From Clostridia bacterium (GTDB lineage: Bacteria; Bacillota; Clostridia; Oscillospirales; Acutalibacteraceae), in contig CAAFVV010000002.1 of the NCBI GenBank assembly GCA_900766585.1, positions 1 through 38,316 of the forward strand: DNA of 38,316 nucleotides. The letters run 5' to 3'. The position numbers were made by a program, and so were the translations under genes. The notes under the pieces were generated by a model that was not told the DNA's origin, did not search any database, and saw only the letters and a list, made by a program, of their open reading frames with translations. This document shows positions 14,927 to 22,497 of the stretch, one piece after another (within the stretch, counting starts at the first letter, position 1; every line of letters begins with the position of its first letter).

Positions 14927-16578
14927 GCTTTGGCTACAGCGGTGCAGAGCAGCCCGCCCTCGACCATGTGAGCCTGTCGGTTGACCGCGGCGCATTTGTC
15001 GTCGTCTGCGGCGAATCCGGCTGCGGCAAGACCACGCTGCTCCGGCTGATCAAAAAGGAGCTGGCACCGGCTGGCGAAAAAGTGGGAAAAATCCTGTACA
15101 ACGGCATCCCGCAGGAGGACTGGGACGACCGGACCTCCGCCTGCGGGATCGGCTATGTGCTGCAGAATCCCGACAACCAGATCGTCACCGACAAGGTCTG
15201 GCACGAGCTGGCCTTCGGGCTGGAGAATATGGGTATCCCGACAGAGGTGATCCGCCGGCGCGTCGGCGAAATGGCCAGTTACTTTGGCATCCAGGACTGG
15301 TTCCGCAAAAATACAGATGAGCTGTCCGGTGGGCAGAAGCAGCTTTTGAATCTCGCCTCCGTCATGGTCATGCAGCCGGAGATTCTGATCCTCGACGAGC
15401 CGACAAGCCAGCTTGACCCGATCGCCGCCGCGGATTTCACGGCGACGCTGCAAAAGCTCAACCGCGAGCTGGGGCTGACCATCCTGCTGGTCGAACACCG
15501 CTTGGAGGAGGTATTCCCGAATGCGGACCGGGTGCTGGTGATGGAAAAGGGCGGGGTGCTGCTGTATGACGCCCCGCGCCGCATCGGCACGGTGCTTCAC
15601 CGCCTGCGCGGGGATCACCCCCTGCTCTGCGGGCTGCCGAGCGCGGTGCGGATTGCCGCCGCGCTGGCACTTCCGGACGAGTGTCCCCTGACGGTGCGGG
15701 AGGGGCGGGATATGCTCAGCCGGCACTTTTCCTGCGCCGCCGCTTCGCCGGAGCCGGACCCGTATGTTCCGCAGGGGGACGTCATTGCGGAGCTGAAATC
15801 CGTGTGGTTCCGGTATGAAAGGGACCTGCCCGACGTCCTGCGCGCCGCCTCCTTGCAGGTGTACCGCGGCGAATTCTTCTGCGTGCTCGGCGGCAACGGC
15901 ACCGGCAAGACCACCATGCTGAGCGTGCTGGCGGGCTTAAACCGGGCCTATCGCGGCAAGGTCATCCTGAACGGGAAGCCGATAAAGGACTATAAGGGCA
16001 ATTCCCTCTACCGCAGCTGTCTTGCCCTTCTTCCGCAAAATCCGCAGACCGTGTTTATCAAGGATACGGTGCGGGCGGACCTCGATGAAATCCTCGGGGC
16101 GCTCGACGTGCCGAAAGGGATGCGGCAGGCAAAAATTGACGCCGCGGCGCAGCGGATGGGCATTACGGCGCTGCTCGACCGCCATCCCTTTGACCTGAGC
16201 GGCGGCGAGCAGCAGAAATGCGCCATCGCCAAAATGCTGCTTTTAGAGCCGCAGCTCCTCCTGCTCGACGAGCCGACAAAGGGACTGGACGCCCACTCCA
16301 AGCAAAATCTGCGGGACGTGCTCAAGGGGCTGCAGGCGGAGGGGCTGACCGTGCTGATGGTCACCCACGATGTGGAATTTGCCGCCGAAAACGCGGACAG
16401 ATGCGCCCTTTTCTTTGACGGCGAGATCCTGTCCGCCGACAGCCCCGCGCGCTTTTTCGCGGAAAACAGCTTTTACACCACCGCCGCCAACCGCATGGCG
16501 CGGCATCTCTGGAAATACGCCGTGACCTGTGAACAGGTCGTGCGGCAGGCGCAGCAGACAGGGGAGGGGCGCACATGA
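14899..16578 (+). CDS. Fused double ECF ATPase (EcfA-EcfA')
   Basis: 559 residues holding two complete ABC ATPases. The first has Walker A GESGCGKTT (38-46), Q-loop QNPDNQ, signature LSGGQKQ (142-148), Walker B LILDEPT (163-169) and switch histidine in VEHR. The second has Walker A GGNGTGKTT (331-339), QNPQTVF, signature LSGGEQQ (433-439), Walker B LLLLDEPT (453-460) and VTHD. The QNPDNQ and QNPQTVF Q-loops are typical of ECF ATPases, where EcfA1 and EcfA2 are commonly separate genes. Fusion fixes a 1:1 heterodimer. The ATG follows AGGGAGG and overlaps ecfT by 28 bp; the stop overlaps the S-component start by four bases. Confidence 0.92.
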   Translation: MEILRIEDLSFGYSGAEQPALDHVSLSVDRGAFVVVCGESGCGKTTLLRLIKKELAPAGEKVGKILYNGIPQEDWDDRTSACGIGYVLQNPDNQIVTDKVWHELAFGLENMGIPTEVIRRRVGEMASYFGIQDWFRKNTDELSGGQKQLLNLASVMVMQPEILILDEPTSQLDPIAAADFTATLQKLNRELGLTILLVEHRLEEVFPNADRVLVMEKGGVLLYDAPRRIGTVLHRLRGDHPLLCGLPSAVRIAAALALPDECPLTVREGRDMLSRHFSCAAASPEPDPYVPQGDVIAELKSVWFRYERDLPDVLRAASLQVYRGEFFCVLGGNGTGKTTMLSVLAGLNRAYRGKVILNGKPIKDYKGNSLYRSCLALLPQNPQTVFIKDTVRADLDEILGALDVPKGMRQAKIDAAAQRMGITALLDRHPFDLSGGEQQKCAIAKMLLLEPQLLLLDEPTKGLDAHSKQNLRDVLKGLQAEGLTVLMVTHDVEFAAENADRCALFFDGEILSADSPARFFAENSFYTTAANRMARHLWKYAVTCEQVVRQAQQTGEGRT

Positions 16579-17249
16579 AAAAACGGCTGTCCTATCTCCT
16601 GCTCTGCGGGCTGGTTCCGCTGACCGTCATTTGCGGCGCGCTGCTGTTCGGCGAAAAGCAATACGCCTTTATCTCCCTTTGCGTCGCCGTGCTCTCCTGT
16701 ATTCCGTTTTTTCTCCGCTTTGAGCGCAGCGAAAACGATGTCCGCCGGCTGATCCTGATCGCCGTCATGGTCGCCCTGTCCGTGATCGGCCGCTTTCTCT
16801 TCACGCCGCTGCCCGGCTTCAAGCCCGTGACGGCTATGGTGGTGATCACCGCCATGTATTTCGGCTCGGAGGCGGGCTTTATGACAGGGGCGCTGTCGGC
16901 GATCATCTCCAACTTCTATTTCGGGCAGGGTCCGTGGACGCCGTTTCAGATGTTCAGCTGGGGGCTGATCGGACTGATCGCGGGAATCATCGCCGACCCC
17001 TTAAAGCGCAGCAGGGTCGTCTTGGTGGTCTATGCCATCCTGTCCGGCGTGCTGTATTCGCTGCTCATGGACGTGTGGACGGTGCTGTGGGCGGACGGGT
17101 ACTTCAATTTCCCCCGCTATCTTGCCGCCGTCGTATCCGCCGCACAGTTTACCGCGGTCTACGCCGTGTCCAACGTCGTCTTCCTGCTGGTATTCGCCAA
17201 GCCGATCGGCAGAATCCTTGCGCGCATCCGCAGCAAATACGGACTGTAG
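16575..17249 (+). CDS. ECF transporter S component, CbrT-like (cobalamin)
   Basis: 224 residues, about six hydrophobic helices, ATG after GGGGAGGG and overlapping the ATPase stop. The segment GFKPVTAMVVITAMYFGSEA then FMTGALSAIISNFYFGQGPWTPFQMFSW is the pattern of the ECF S components annotated as cobalamin-type (CbrT family). Assignment to B12 rests on that resemblance plus the riboswitch and the intrinsic-factor-like neighbours; no binding residues were mapped. It is the last gene of the operon, and together with EcfT and the fused ATPase gives a self-contained group I ECF importer. Confidence 0.82.
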   Translation: MKKRLSYLLLCGLVPLTVICGALLFGEKQYAFISLCVAVLSCIPFFLRFERSENDVRRLILIAVMVALSVIGRFLFTPLPGFKPVTAMVVITAMYFGSEAGFMTGALSAIISNFYFGQGPWTPFQMFSWGLIGLIAGIIADPLKRSRVVLVVYAILSGVLYSLLMDVWTVLWADGYFNFPRYLAAVVSAAQFTAVYAVSNVVFLLVFAKPIGRILARIRSKYGL

Positions 17250-17287
17250 CCGGTTTGGCGCGGAGGAAATTTTTTCGCCTTCCCCCC

Positions 17288-17316
17288 TTGACAGCGGGGG
17301 CGGGCAGGTGTATACT
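17288..17316 (+). promoter_or_regulatory. Promoter of pyrG-dapF-dapL
   Basis: Consensus-grade TTGACA (17288-17293), 17-bp spacer, TATACT (17311-17316). The start should be near 17323. Confidence 0.85.
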
Positions 17317-17348
17317 TTTCCCATAAAAATCATATCGGCTTGAGCAAT

Positions 17349-17407
17349 GACGTTCAGGATGCTTTTGGGGTCAAGTGCCCCCTTTCGGCATCGGGAGCGT
17401 CTTTTTT
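17349..17407 (+). terminator. Terminator/attenuator hairpin between promoter and pyrG
   Basis: Nested arms: GACGTTC (17349-17355) with GAGCGTC (17395-17401, one G-U), GATGC (17358-17362) with GCATC (17388-17392), and GGGG (17367-17370) with CCCC (17378-17381), then TTTTTT (17402-17407). It lies 47 bases before the pyrG start and inside its leader. It could end the B12 operon, attenuate pyrG, or both. B. subtilis pyrG is attenuated at a leader terminator containing a C/U-rich strand, and CCCCCTTTC occurs here at 17378-17386, but the GGGC start used there is not seen. Confidence 0.7.
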
Positions 17408-17453
17408 ATTGTCCGAAAAGGCGCAAAAATGCAGAAAACGGGAGAGAGGAAAC

Positions 17454-19049
17454 ATGACAAAATACATTTTTGTGACCGGCGGCGTGGTCTCCGGTCTCGG
17501 CAAAGGCATCACGGCGGCGTCGCTCGGGCGGCTTCTGAAGGCGCGCGGGCTGAAGGTGGCGGCGCAGAAGCTCGACCCGTATATCAACGTCGATCCCGGC
17601 ACAATGAGCCCCTATCAGCACGGCGAAGTGTATGTCACCGAGGACGGCGCGGAGACCGACCTCGACCTCGGCCACTATGAGCGGTTTATCGACGAGGATC
17701 TGAACAAATATTCCAACCTCACCACCGGCAAGGTCTACTGGAACGTGCTGAACAAGGAGCGCCGCGGCGAATACCTCGGCTCGACGGTGCAGGTCATTCC
17801 GCATATCACCAACGAGATCAAGGAATTTATCTACGCCGTCGGCAAAAAGACGGCGGCGGACGTCGTCATCACCGAGATCGGCGGCACGACCGGCGACATC
17901 GAGAGCCAGCCGTTTTTGGAGGCGATCCGCCAGGTTGGCCTTGAGGTCGGGCGGGAAAACGCGCTGTATATCCACGTCACGCTCGTGCCGTTTCTGAGCG
18001 GTTCGGATGAGCACAAGACCAAGCCGACCCAGCACTCGGTCAAGGAATTGCAGGGCATGGGCATCGCTCCGAACATTATCGTTCTGCGCTGCGACAAGCC
18101 GCTCGAGGACAACATCTTTAAAAAGATTGCGCTGTTTTGCAACGTCAAGGAGGACTGCGTGATCGAAAACCGCACCGTCCCGGCACTGTACGAGGCGCCT
18201 CTTATGCTCGAGGAGCACGATTTTTCGCTGATCGTCTGCCGCGAGCTGGGGCTGTGGACAAAGGCGCCGGATCTGACCGAATGGACGGCGATGTGCGAGC
18301 GGACGCGCCATCTGCACAAGTCCGTCACCATCGGGCTGGTCGGCAAATATGTGCAGCTCCACGACGCCTATCTCTCGGTCGCCGAGGCGCTGCGCCACGC
18401 GGGCGCGGCGTGCGACGCCAATGTCACCATCCGCTGGATCGACTCCGAGACCGTGACGGAGGACAATGCCGAAACCGTGCTTTGCGGCTGCGACGGCATT
18501 TTGGTGCCGGGGGGCTTCGGCAACCGCGGCATCGAGGGCAAGATCGCGACGGCGCAGTATGCCCGCACCCACGGCGTGCCTTATCTCGGTATCTGCCTCG
18601 GTATGCAGATCGCGGTCATTGAATTTGCGCGGCATGTGGCGGGGATCGCCGACGCCCATTCGGGCGAATTCGACCGCGATACGCCGCACAAGGTCATTGA
18701 TTTTCTGCCGGATCAAAACGACGAGGTCGAAAAGGGCGGCACACTGCGGCTCGGCGCGTATCCCTGCGCCGTCCGCCCGCACACCAAGCTTGCGGAGTGC
18801 TACGGCACGGACACCATTTCCGAGCGTCACCGCCACCGCTATGAGTTCAACAACGACTACCGCGACACGCTGACAGAGGCGGGGCTGGTCATCAGCGGTA
18901 CCTCGCCCGACGGACGGCTCGTCGAGACCGTCGAGGTGGCGGAGCACCCGTTTTATGTGGGCGTGCAGTTCCATCCGGAATTCAAATCCCGCCCGAACCG
19001 TCCCCATCCGCTGTTTCTGGGGCTGATCCGGGCATCGCTGAAGGAGTGA
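17454..19049 (+). CDS. pyrG: CTP synthase
   Basis: 531 residues from ATG 17454 (ribosome binding site GGGAGAGAGG), near the usual 535. The synthetase domain begins MTKYIFVTGGVVSGLGKGI, with the P-loop-like GGVVSGLGKG, LDPYINVDPGTMSPYQHGEV and later EIGGTTGDIESQPF. The C-terminal class I glutaminase has the nucleophile Cys381 in LGICLGMQ and the His/Glu pair in VQFHPEF. The enzyme makes CTP from UTP, ATP and glutamine in the cytoplasm. An extended in-frame start at 17340 falls in the leader hairpin and is rejected. Six bases separate it from dapF. Confidence 0.97.
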   Translation: MTKYIFVTGGVVSGLGKGITAASLGRLLKARGLKVAAQKLDPYINVDPGTMSPYQHGEVYVTEDGAETDLDLGHYERFIDEDLNKYSNLTTGKVYWNVLNKERRGEYLGSTVQVIPHITNEIKEFIYAVGKKTAADVVITEIGGTTGDIESQPFLEAIRQVGLEVGRENALYIHVTLVPFLSGSDEHKTKPTQHSVKELQGMGIAPNIIVLRCDKPLEDNIFKKIALFCNVKEDCVIENRTVPALYEAPLMLEEHDFSLIVCRELGLWTKAPDLTEWTAMCERTRHLHKSVTIGLVGKYVQLHDAYLSVAEALRHAGAACDANVTIRWIDSETVTEDNAETVLCGCDGILVPGGFGNRGIEGKIATAQYARTHGVPYLGICLGMQIAVIEFARHVAGIADAHSGEFDRDTPHKVIDFLPDQNDEVEKGGTLRLGAYPCAVRPHTKLAECYGTDTISERHRHRYEFNNDYRDTLTEAGLVISGTSPDGRLVETVEVAEHPFYVGVQFHPEFKSRPNRPHPLFLGLIRASLKE

Positions 19050-19055
19050 GCTGAT

Positions 19056-19844
19056 ATGCATTTCACCAAGATGCAGGGACTCGGCAACGACTATCTGTAT
19101 GTCTACGGCGAGCCGCACCATCCGCAGGAGCTGTCCCGCCGCCTGTCCGACCGCCACTTCGGTGCCGGATCGGACGGCATGATCTGGATCTCCCCCTCTG
19201 ACAAGGCGGATTTCCGGATGCGCATTTTCAACGCGGACGGCAGCGAAGCCGCCATGTGCGGCAACGGCATCCGCTGCGTCGGCAAATACGTCTATGACAA
19301 GGGCTACACCGATAAGACGGAGCTGACGATCGAGACCGCGTCCGGGCTGCGCACGCTGCGGCTGGCGGTCGCGCGCGGGCGCGTCTGCGCCGCGACGGTG
19401 GATATGGGGCAGGTGACGGTCGATGAGCCGCTGGCGCTGACCGCCGCCGCGCAGGCGCTCACCGTCACGCCGGTGTCGGTCGGCAACCCCCACGCCGTCA
19501 CCTTTGTCCCCGACGCCGAAGCGGTCCCGCTCGCCGAATGGGGAGCGGCGCTCGAGCACCATCCCGCGTTCCCGGGCGGGGTCAACGCGGAATTTGTACA
19601 GGTCATTGACCGCACAACGCTGCGTATGCGGGTGTGGGAGCGGGGCAGCGGCATCACGATGGCTTGCGGCACGGGCGCCTGCGCCGCGAGTGCCGCCGCC
19701 GTCGCCGCGGGCTTTTGCCCCGCCGAAGAGACGCTGACCGTGCGTCTGGACGGCGGCGAGCTGCACATCCGCGTCGGGCAGGACTGCCGCGTGTGGATGA
19801 CCGGCCCCGCCGAGACCGTATATGAAGGAGAGGTTGACCTATGA
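19056..19844 (+). CDS. dapF: Diaminopimelate epimerase
   Basis: 262 residues, start after AAGGAG in the end of pyrG. The family opening MHFTKMQGLGNDYLYV is followed by the first catalytic cysteine Cys68 in MCGNGIRCVGKYVYD, GNPHAVTF, ERGSG and the second catalytic cysteine Cys204 in ACGTGACA. It interconverts LL- and meso-diaminopimelate for peptidoglycan and lysine. Length is slightly below the usual 270-280 but all landmarks are present. It overlaps the dapL start by four bases; pairing with dapL puts consecutive pathway steps under one promoter. Confidence 0.96.
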   Translation: MHFTKMQGLGNDYLYVYGEPHHPQELSRRLSDRHFGAGSDGMIWISPSDKADFRMRIFNADGSEAAMCGNGIRCVGKYVYDKGYTDKTELTIETASGLRTLRLAVARGRVCAATVDMGQVTVDEPLALTAAAQALTVTPVSVGNPHAVTFVPDAEAVPLAEWGAALEHHPAFPGGVNAEFVQVIDRTTLRMRVWERGSGITMACGTGACAASAAAVAAGFCPAEETLTVRLDGGELHIRVGQDCRVWMTGPAETVYEGEVDL

Positions 19845-21025
19845 CACCGAACCGCCATTATGCCGAGCTGAAAAGCTCCTATCTGTTCTACCATATTGCA
19901 CAGAAGACCGCCGCCTATCAGAAGGAGCATCCCGACAAGCGGCTTCTGCGCATGGGCATCGGCGACGTCACGCGCCCGCTCTGCCCCGCCGTCATCGAGG
20001 CGCTGCATGCCGCCGTGGACGATCAGGCGAAAAGCGGCAGCTTCCACGGCTATATGCCCGAGTGCGGCGCGCCGTTTTTCCGCGAGGCAGTCGCGGGCTT
20101 TTACGCCTCCCGCGGGATCGCGCTCGACCCCGACGAGGTGTTTGTCTCCTCGGGCGCAAGCGACGAGCTGGGGCATATTCTCGACCTGTTCGACGTAAGC
20201 GACACCGCGCTCGTGATCGAGCCGGCGTATCCCGCCTATGTCGACGCCAACGTGATGTCCGGCAGAAGGGTCGTGCATCTCGCGTCGTCGCAGGAAAACG
20301 GCTTTCTCCCCGTTCCGGACGCGCAGACAAAGGCGGACATCCTCTACATCTGCTCGCCGAACAACCCGACCGGCGCGGTGTTCACCCGTGAAAAGCTGGC
20401 GGCGTGGGTGGACTATGCCAACCGCACCGGCGCCGTGATCCTGTTTGACGCCGCCTATGAGGCGTTTATCGGGGATCCCGCCCTGCCGCGCAGCATTTTC
20501 GAGATCGACGGCGCGCGCACCTGCGCGATTGAGATCTGCTCGCTGTCCAAAACCGCGGGCTTCACCGGCACCCGCTGCGGCTATACCATCATCCCGCAGG
20601 AACTTTCGCGCGGCGGGATGAGCCTGCACGACATGTGGGTGCGCAACCGCACCACCAAGTCCAACGGCGTGTCCTATATCCTCCAGCGCGGCGGCGCGGC
20701 GGTGTTTTCGCCCGAGGGGCAGCGGCAGATTCAGGAGAACATCCGCGTCTACAAGCAAAATGCCGCTTGTCTGACTGCGGCGCTCGACCACGCCGGGGTG
20801 TGGTACTGCGGCGGCAAAAATGCGCCGTATATCTGGATGAAATGCCCCTGCGACAGCTCGTGGGAATTTTTTGACACGCTGCTGACCCGCACGCAGATCG
20901 TCGGCACGCCCGGCGAGGGCTTCGGCGCCTGCGGCGAGGGCTATTTCCGCTTTTCCATGTTCGGCAGTCCCGAGGACACTGCCGAAGCCGCCGCAAGGCT
21001 TAAAGCGCTGCTGACGGCGCGGTGA
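19841..21025 (+). CDS. dapL: LL-diaminopimelate aminotransferase
   Basis: 394 residues, start after AAGGAGAGG within dapF. A fold-type I PLP aminotransferase with FHGYMPECGAPFFREAVA, SSGASDELGHILDLF, CSPNNPTGAVF, ILFDAAYEAFI and the PLP lysine Lys237 in CSLSKTAGFTGTRCGY. The SKTAGFTGTRCGY string and the FDAAYEAFI segment are typical of DapL, which converts tetrahydrodipicolinate directly to LL-diaminopimelate with glutamate as amino donor. DapF, just upstream, uses the product. The gene is closed by a strong terminator at 21053-21082. Confidence 0.95.
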   Translation: MTPNRHYAELKSSYLFYHIAQKTAAYQKEHPDKRLLRMGIGDVTRPLCPAVIEALHAAVDDQAKSGSFHGYMPECGAPFFREAVAGFYASRGIALDPDEVFVSSGASDELGHILDLFDVSDTALVIEPAYPAYVDANVMSGRRVVHLASSQENGFLPVPDAQTKADILYICSPNNPTGAVFTREKLAAWVDYANRTGAVILFDAAYEAFIGDPALPRSIFEIDGARTCAIEICSLSKTAGFTGTRCGYTIIPQELSRGGMSLHDMWVRNRTTKSNGVSYILQRGGAAVFSPEGQRQIQENIRVYKQNAACLTAALDHAGVWYCGGKNAPYIWMKCPCDSSWEFFDTLLTRTQIVGTPGEGFGACGEGYFRFSMFGSPEDTAEAAARLKALLTAR

Positions 21026-21052
21026 CCGGGCGGTACACAGGTGAATCTTTGC

Positions 21053-21082
21053 GCAGGGGGCAATGATGCCCCCTGCTTTTTT
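21053..21082 (+). terminator. Intrinsic terminator after dapL
   Basis: GCAGGGGGC (21053-21061), loop AATGAT, GCCCCCTGC (21068-21076), TTTTTT: perfect 9-bp stem and U-tract. Confidence 0.92.
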
Positions 21083-21087
21083 GTCCC

Positions 21088-21131
21088 AAAAAAGTACCCC
21101 TGCCCGCTCCCGAAACGGGGGCGGACAGGGG
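21088..21131 (-). terminator. Intrinsic terminator after thiT
   Basis: On the minus strand the arms at 21131-21116 and 21112-21097 pair over 16 bp with one mismatch and one G-U, loop TTT, then TACTTTTTT. It faces the dapL terminator, so the two converging operons are separated by back-to-back terminators. Confidence 0.85.
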
Positions 21132-21155
21132 CGAGAAATGAAGGAGGGGGGGAAA

Positions 21156-22232
21156 TCAGGTACGGGGGCGTGCGGCGCGGCGGATCAGCATCACGCAGAG
21201 CAGCACGGTGCAGACCAGCGCCGCCGCAAACGGCAATCCGCTGCGCATACCGAGCGCGCCGAATGCGCCGAAGAACGCGGAAGCCGAGTCAAACGGCGCG
21301 GCAAGCTCCGCCTTTTCCGCCGCCTTTTGCAGCAGGCTGACGGAATAGACGCCGTCGGCAACGACCGCCAGCACGGCGGCGAGGATGGGCAGCAGCCGGA
21401 ACAGACCCGTCAGCGAGGTCGTATCCGTCTCGGGTACGGCGGACGCCAGACGGCGGAACAGGAAGAACAGCAAGGCGGCGGCGGCGGTTACGCCAAGCAT
21501 CCACCACCACGGCGCGCCGGCGAGCGCCTCAAACGTGAACAGGCCGGTCTCGGGATCCTGCATACGGCCGGCGACCGCGATCAGATCAAAGGCGAGCGCG
21601 GCGGCCAGCAGCGTTTTGCCGATGCCGTCGAGCAGCACGGCGCGGTCGGGACGGCGTCCCGCCGGGGCAAGGCGCGTGATCGTCTCCGCCCGCAGATCGA
21701 GCAGCGAGCCGACCGTGACGGCCGCCACCAGCGTGACGATGGTCTCGGGCAGCATGTAGGTCGCGTTGTACACAGCGGAATAGGCGACGATCGGCAGCGA
21801 GGTGTAGTTATACTCCGCCCAGACCGTGCAGCCGGAGATGACATGGCAGATGTAGCGCAGCACGCAGGCGAGCAGCGTGCCGGCGGCGAGCGCGTCGCTC
21901 TGGCGCTTGAGCACGTTGCGGAACACGCCGCCGAGACCGAGCACGGCAAAGGCGACGAGATAGTCGAGCAGCAGAATGGCGACGACCGAGCCGAAGCTCA
22001 CGCCCATGACATTTTTGATGCCGAGGAACAGCTGGAGCAGACCGTGGACAAGCCCGGTGAACAGTCCCCAGCGGGTGCCGTAGCGATAGGCGATCAGCAG
22101 GATCGGCAGCATGCTGGCGGCGGTGACACTGCCGCCGTAGGGCAGCTCGAGCAGCTTGACCAGACTCAGGACGGTGGCAAACGCGATCATCAGCGCACTC
22201 TCCGTCAGGCGGACAACAGAATTGTGCTTCAT
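21156..22232 (-). CDS. thiT: ThiT-type thiamine ECF S component with extra C-terminal membrane domain
   Basis: 358 residues from ATG 22232, preceded by AAGGAGG; a longer frame runs into the terminator and is rejected. Residues 1-about 185 match ThiT (ELPYGGSVTAAS, YGTRWGLFTGLVHGLLQLFLG). His130, Trp138, Tyr151 and Asn156 have exactly the spacing of the thiamine-contacting His125, Trp133, Tyr146 and Asn151 of Lactococcus ThiT. Residues about 195-358 form a second hydrophobic half with about four helices (202-222, 241-261, 278-300, 332-351) not present in ordinary ThiT (about 180 residues). A TPP riboswitch precedes it. No EcfT or ATPase adjoins it, so it presumably borrows a shared or neighbouring energising module. 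Confidence 0.9.
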   Translation of the reverse strand: MKHNSVVRLTESALMIAFATVLSLVKLLELPYGGSVTAASMLPILLIAYRYGTRWGLFTGLVHGLLQLFLGIKNVMGVSFGSVVAILLLDYLVAFAVLGLGGVFRNVLKRQSDALAAGTLLACVLRYICHVISGCTVWAEYNYTSLPIVAYSAVYNATYMLPETIVTLVAAVTVGSLLDLRAETITRLAPAGRRPDRAVLLDGIGKTLLAAALAFDLIAVAGRMQDPETGLFTFEALAGAPWWWMLGVTAAAALLFFLFRRLASAVPETDTTSLTGLFRLLPILAAVLAVVADGVYSVSLLQKAAEKAELAAPFDSASAFFGAFGALGMRSGLPFAAALVCTVLLCVMLIRRAARPRT

Positions 22233-22267
22233 GTAAACAAGGCCTCCTTGTGAATTTCGGCAGGCAC

Positions 22268-22306
22268 AAACAGAAAAGCCCTCCGTCCGACAGGCGGACA
22301 GAGGGC
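22268..22306 (-). terminator. Intrinsic terminator of the TPP riboswitch
   Basis: Minus strand: GCCCTCTGTCCG (22306-22295), loop CCTGT, CGGACGGAGGGC (22289-22278), then TTTTCTG. A 12-bp stem with one G-U pair, placed between aptamer and thiT start: transcription attenuation by TPP. Confidence 0.88.
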
Positions 22307-22337
22307 GTGTGCGGGCAACCGATACCGGTTTCGCACC

Positions 22338-22430
22338 CAAACGATCCCTCCGCCGGCATTACCCGGATCAGGTTCGGGGTTGGACGGGCGTCCTCTCAGC
22401 CGACCGGAAAGGTCAGCACCCCCTGTTTGC
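22338..22430 (-). promoter_or_regulatory. TPP (thiamine pyrophosphate) riboswitch
   Basis: On the minus strand the THI-box elements appear in order: GGGGTGC, then GGCTGAGAGGACG, ACCCCGAACCTGATC and CGGGTAATGCCGGCGGAGGG. The ends are closed by CAAAC (22429-22425) with GTTTG (22342-22338). It regulates the ThiT gene downstream and supports its thiamine assignment. Confidence 0.96.
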
Positions 22431-22468
22431 GGTTCTGCGATGCCGCAGGGTATTCCTACGACTTTTTC

Positions 22469-22497
22469 AGTATACACGGGTTTTTTGCCGTTGTCAA
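22469..22497 (-). promoter_or_regulatory. Promoter of thiT
   Basis: Minus strand TTGACA (22497-22492), 17-bp spacer, TATACT (22474-22469). The -35 box overlaps the TGA stop of the SGNH hydrolase gene. Confidence 0.85.

Noticed and set aside
17340..17453. Extended N-terminus of PyrG from 17340
   Set aside because: The 38 extra residues would be encoded by the terminator hairpin, the family start MTKYIFVTGG is at 17454, and a ribosome binding site precedes that ATG.
17406..19766. 786-residue minus-strand frame over pyrG and dapF
   Set aside because: Both genes are unambiguous on the plus strand; the long antisense frame follows from high GC at codon position three.
21063..22253. 396-residue plus-strand frame across the thiT region
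   Set aside because: It is an arginine/glutamine-rich antisense shadow of the membrane protein thiT, reads through the dapL terminator hairpin and has no family features.
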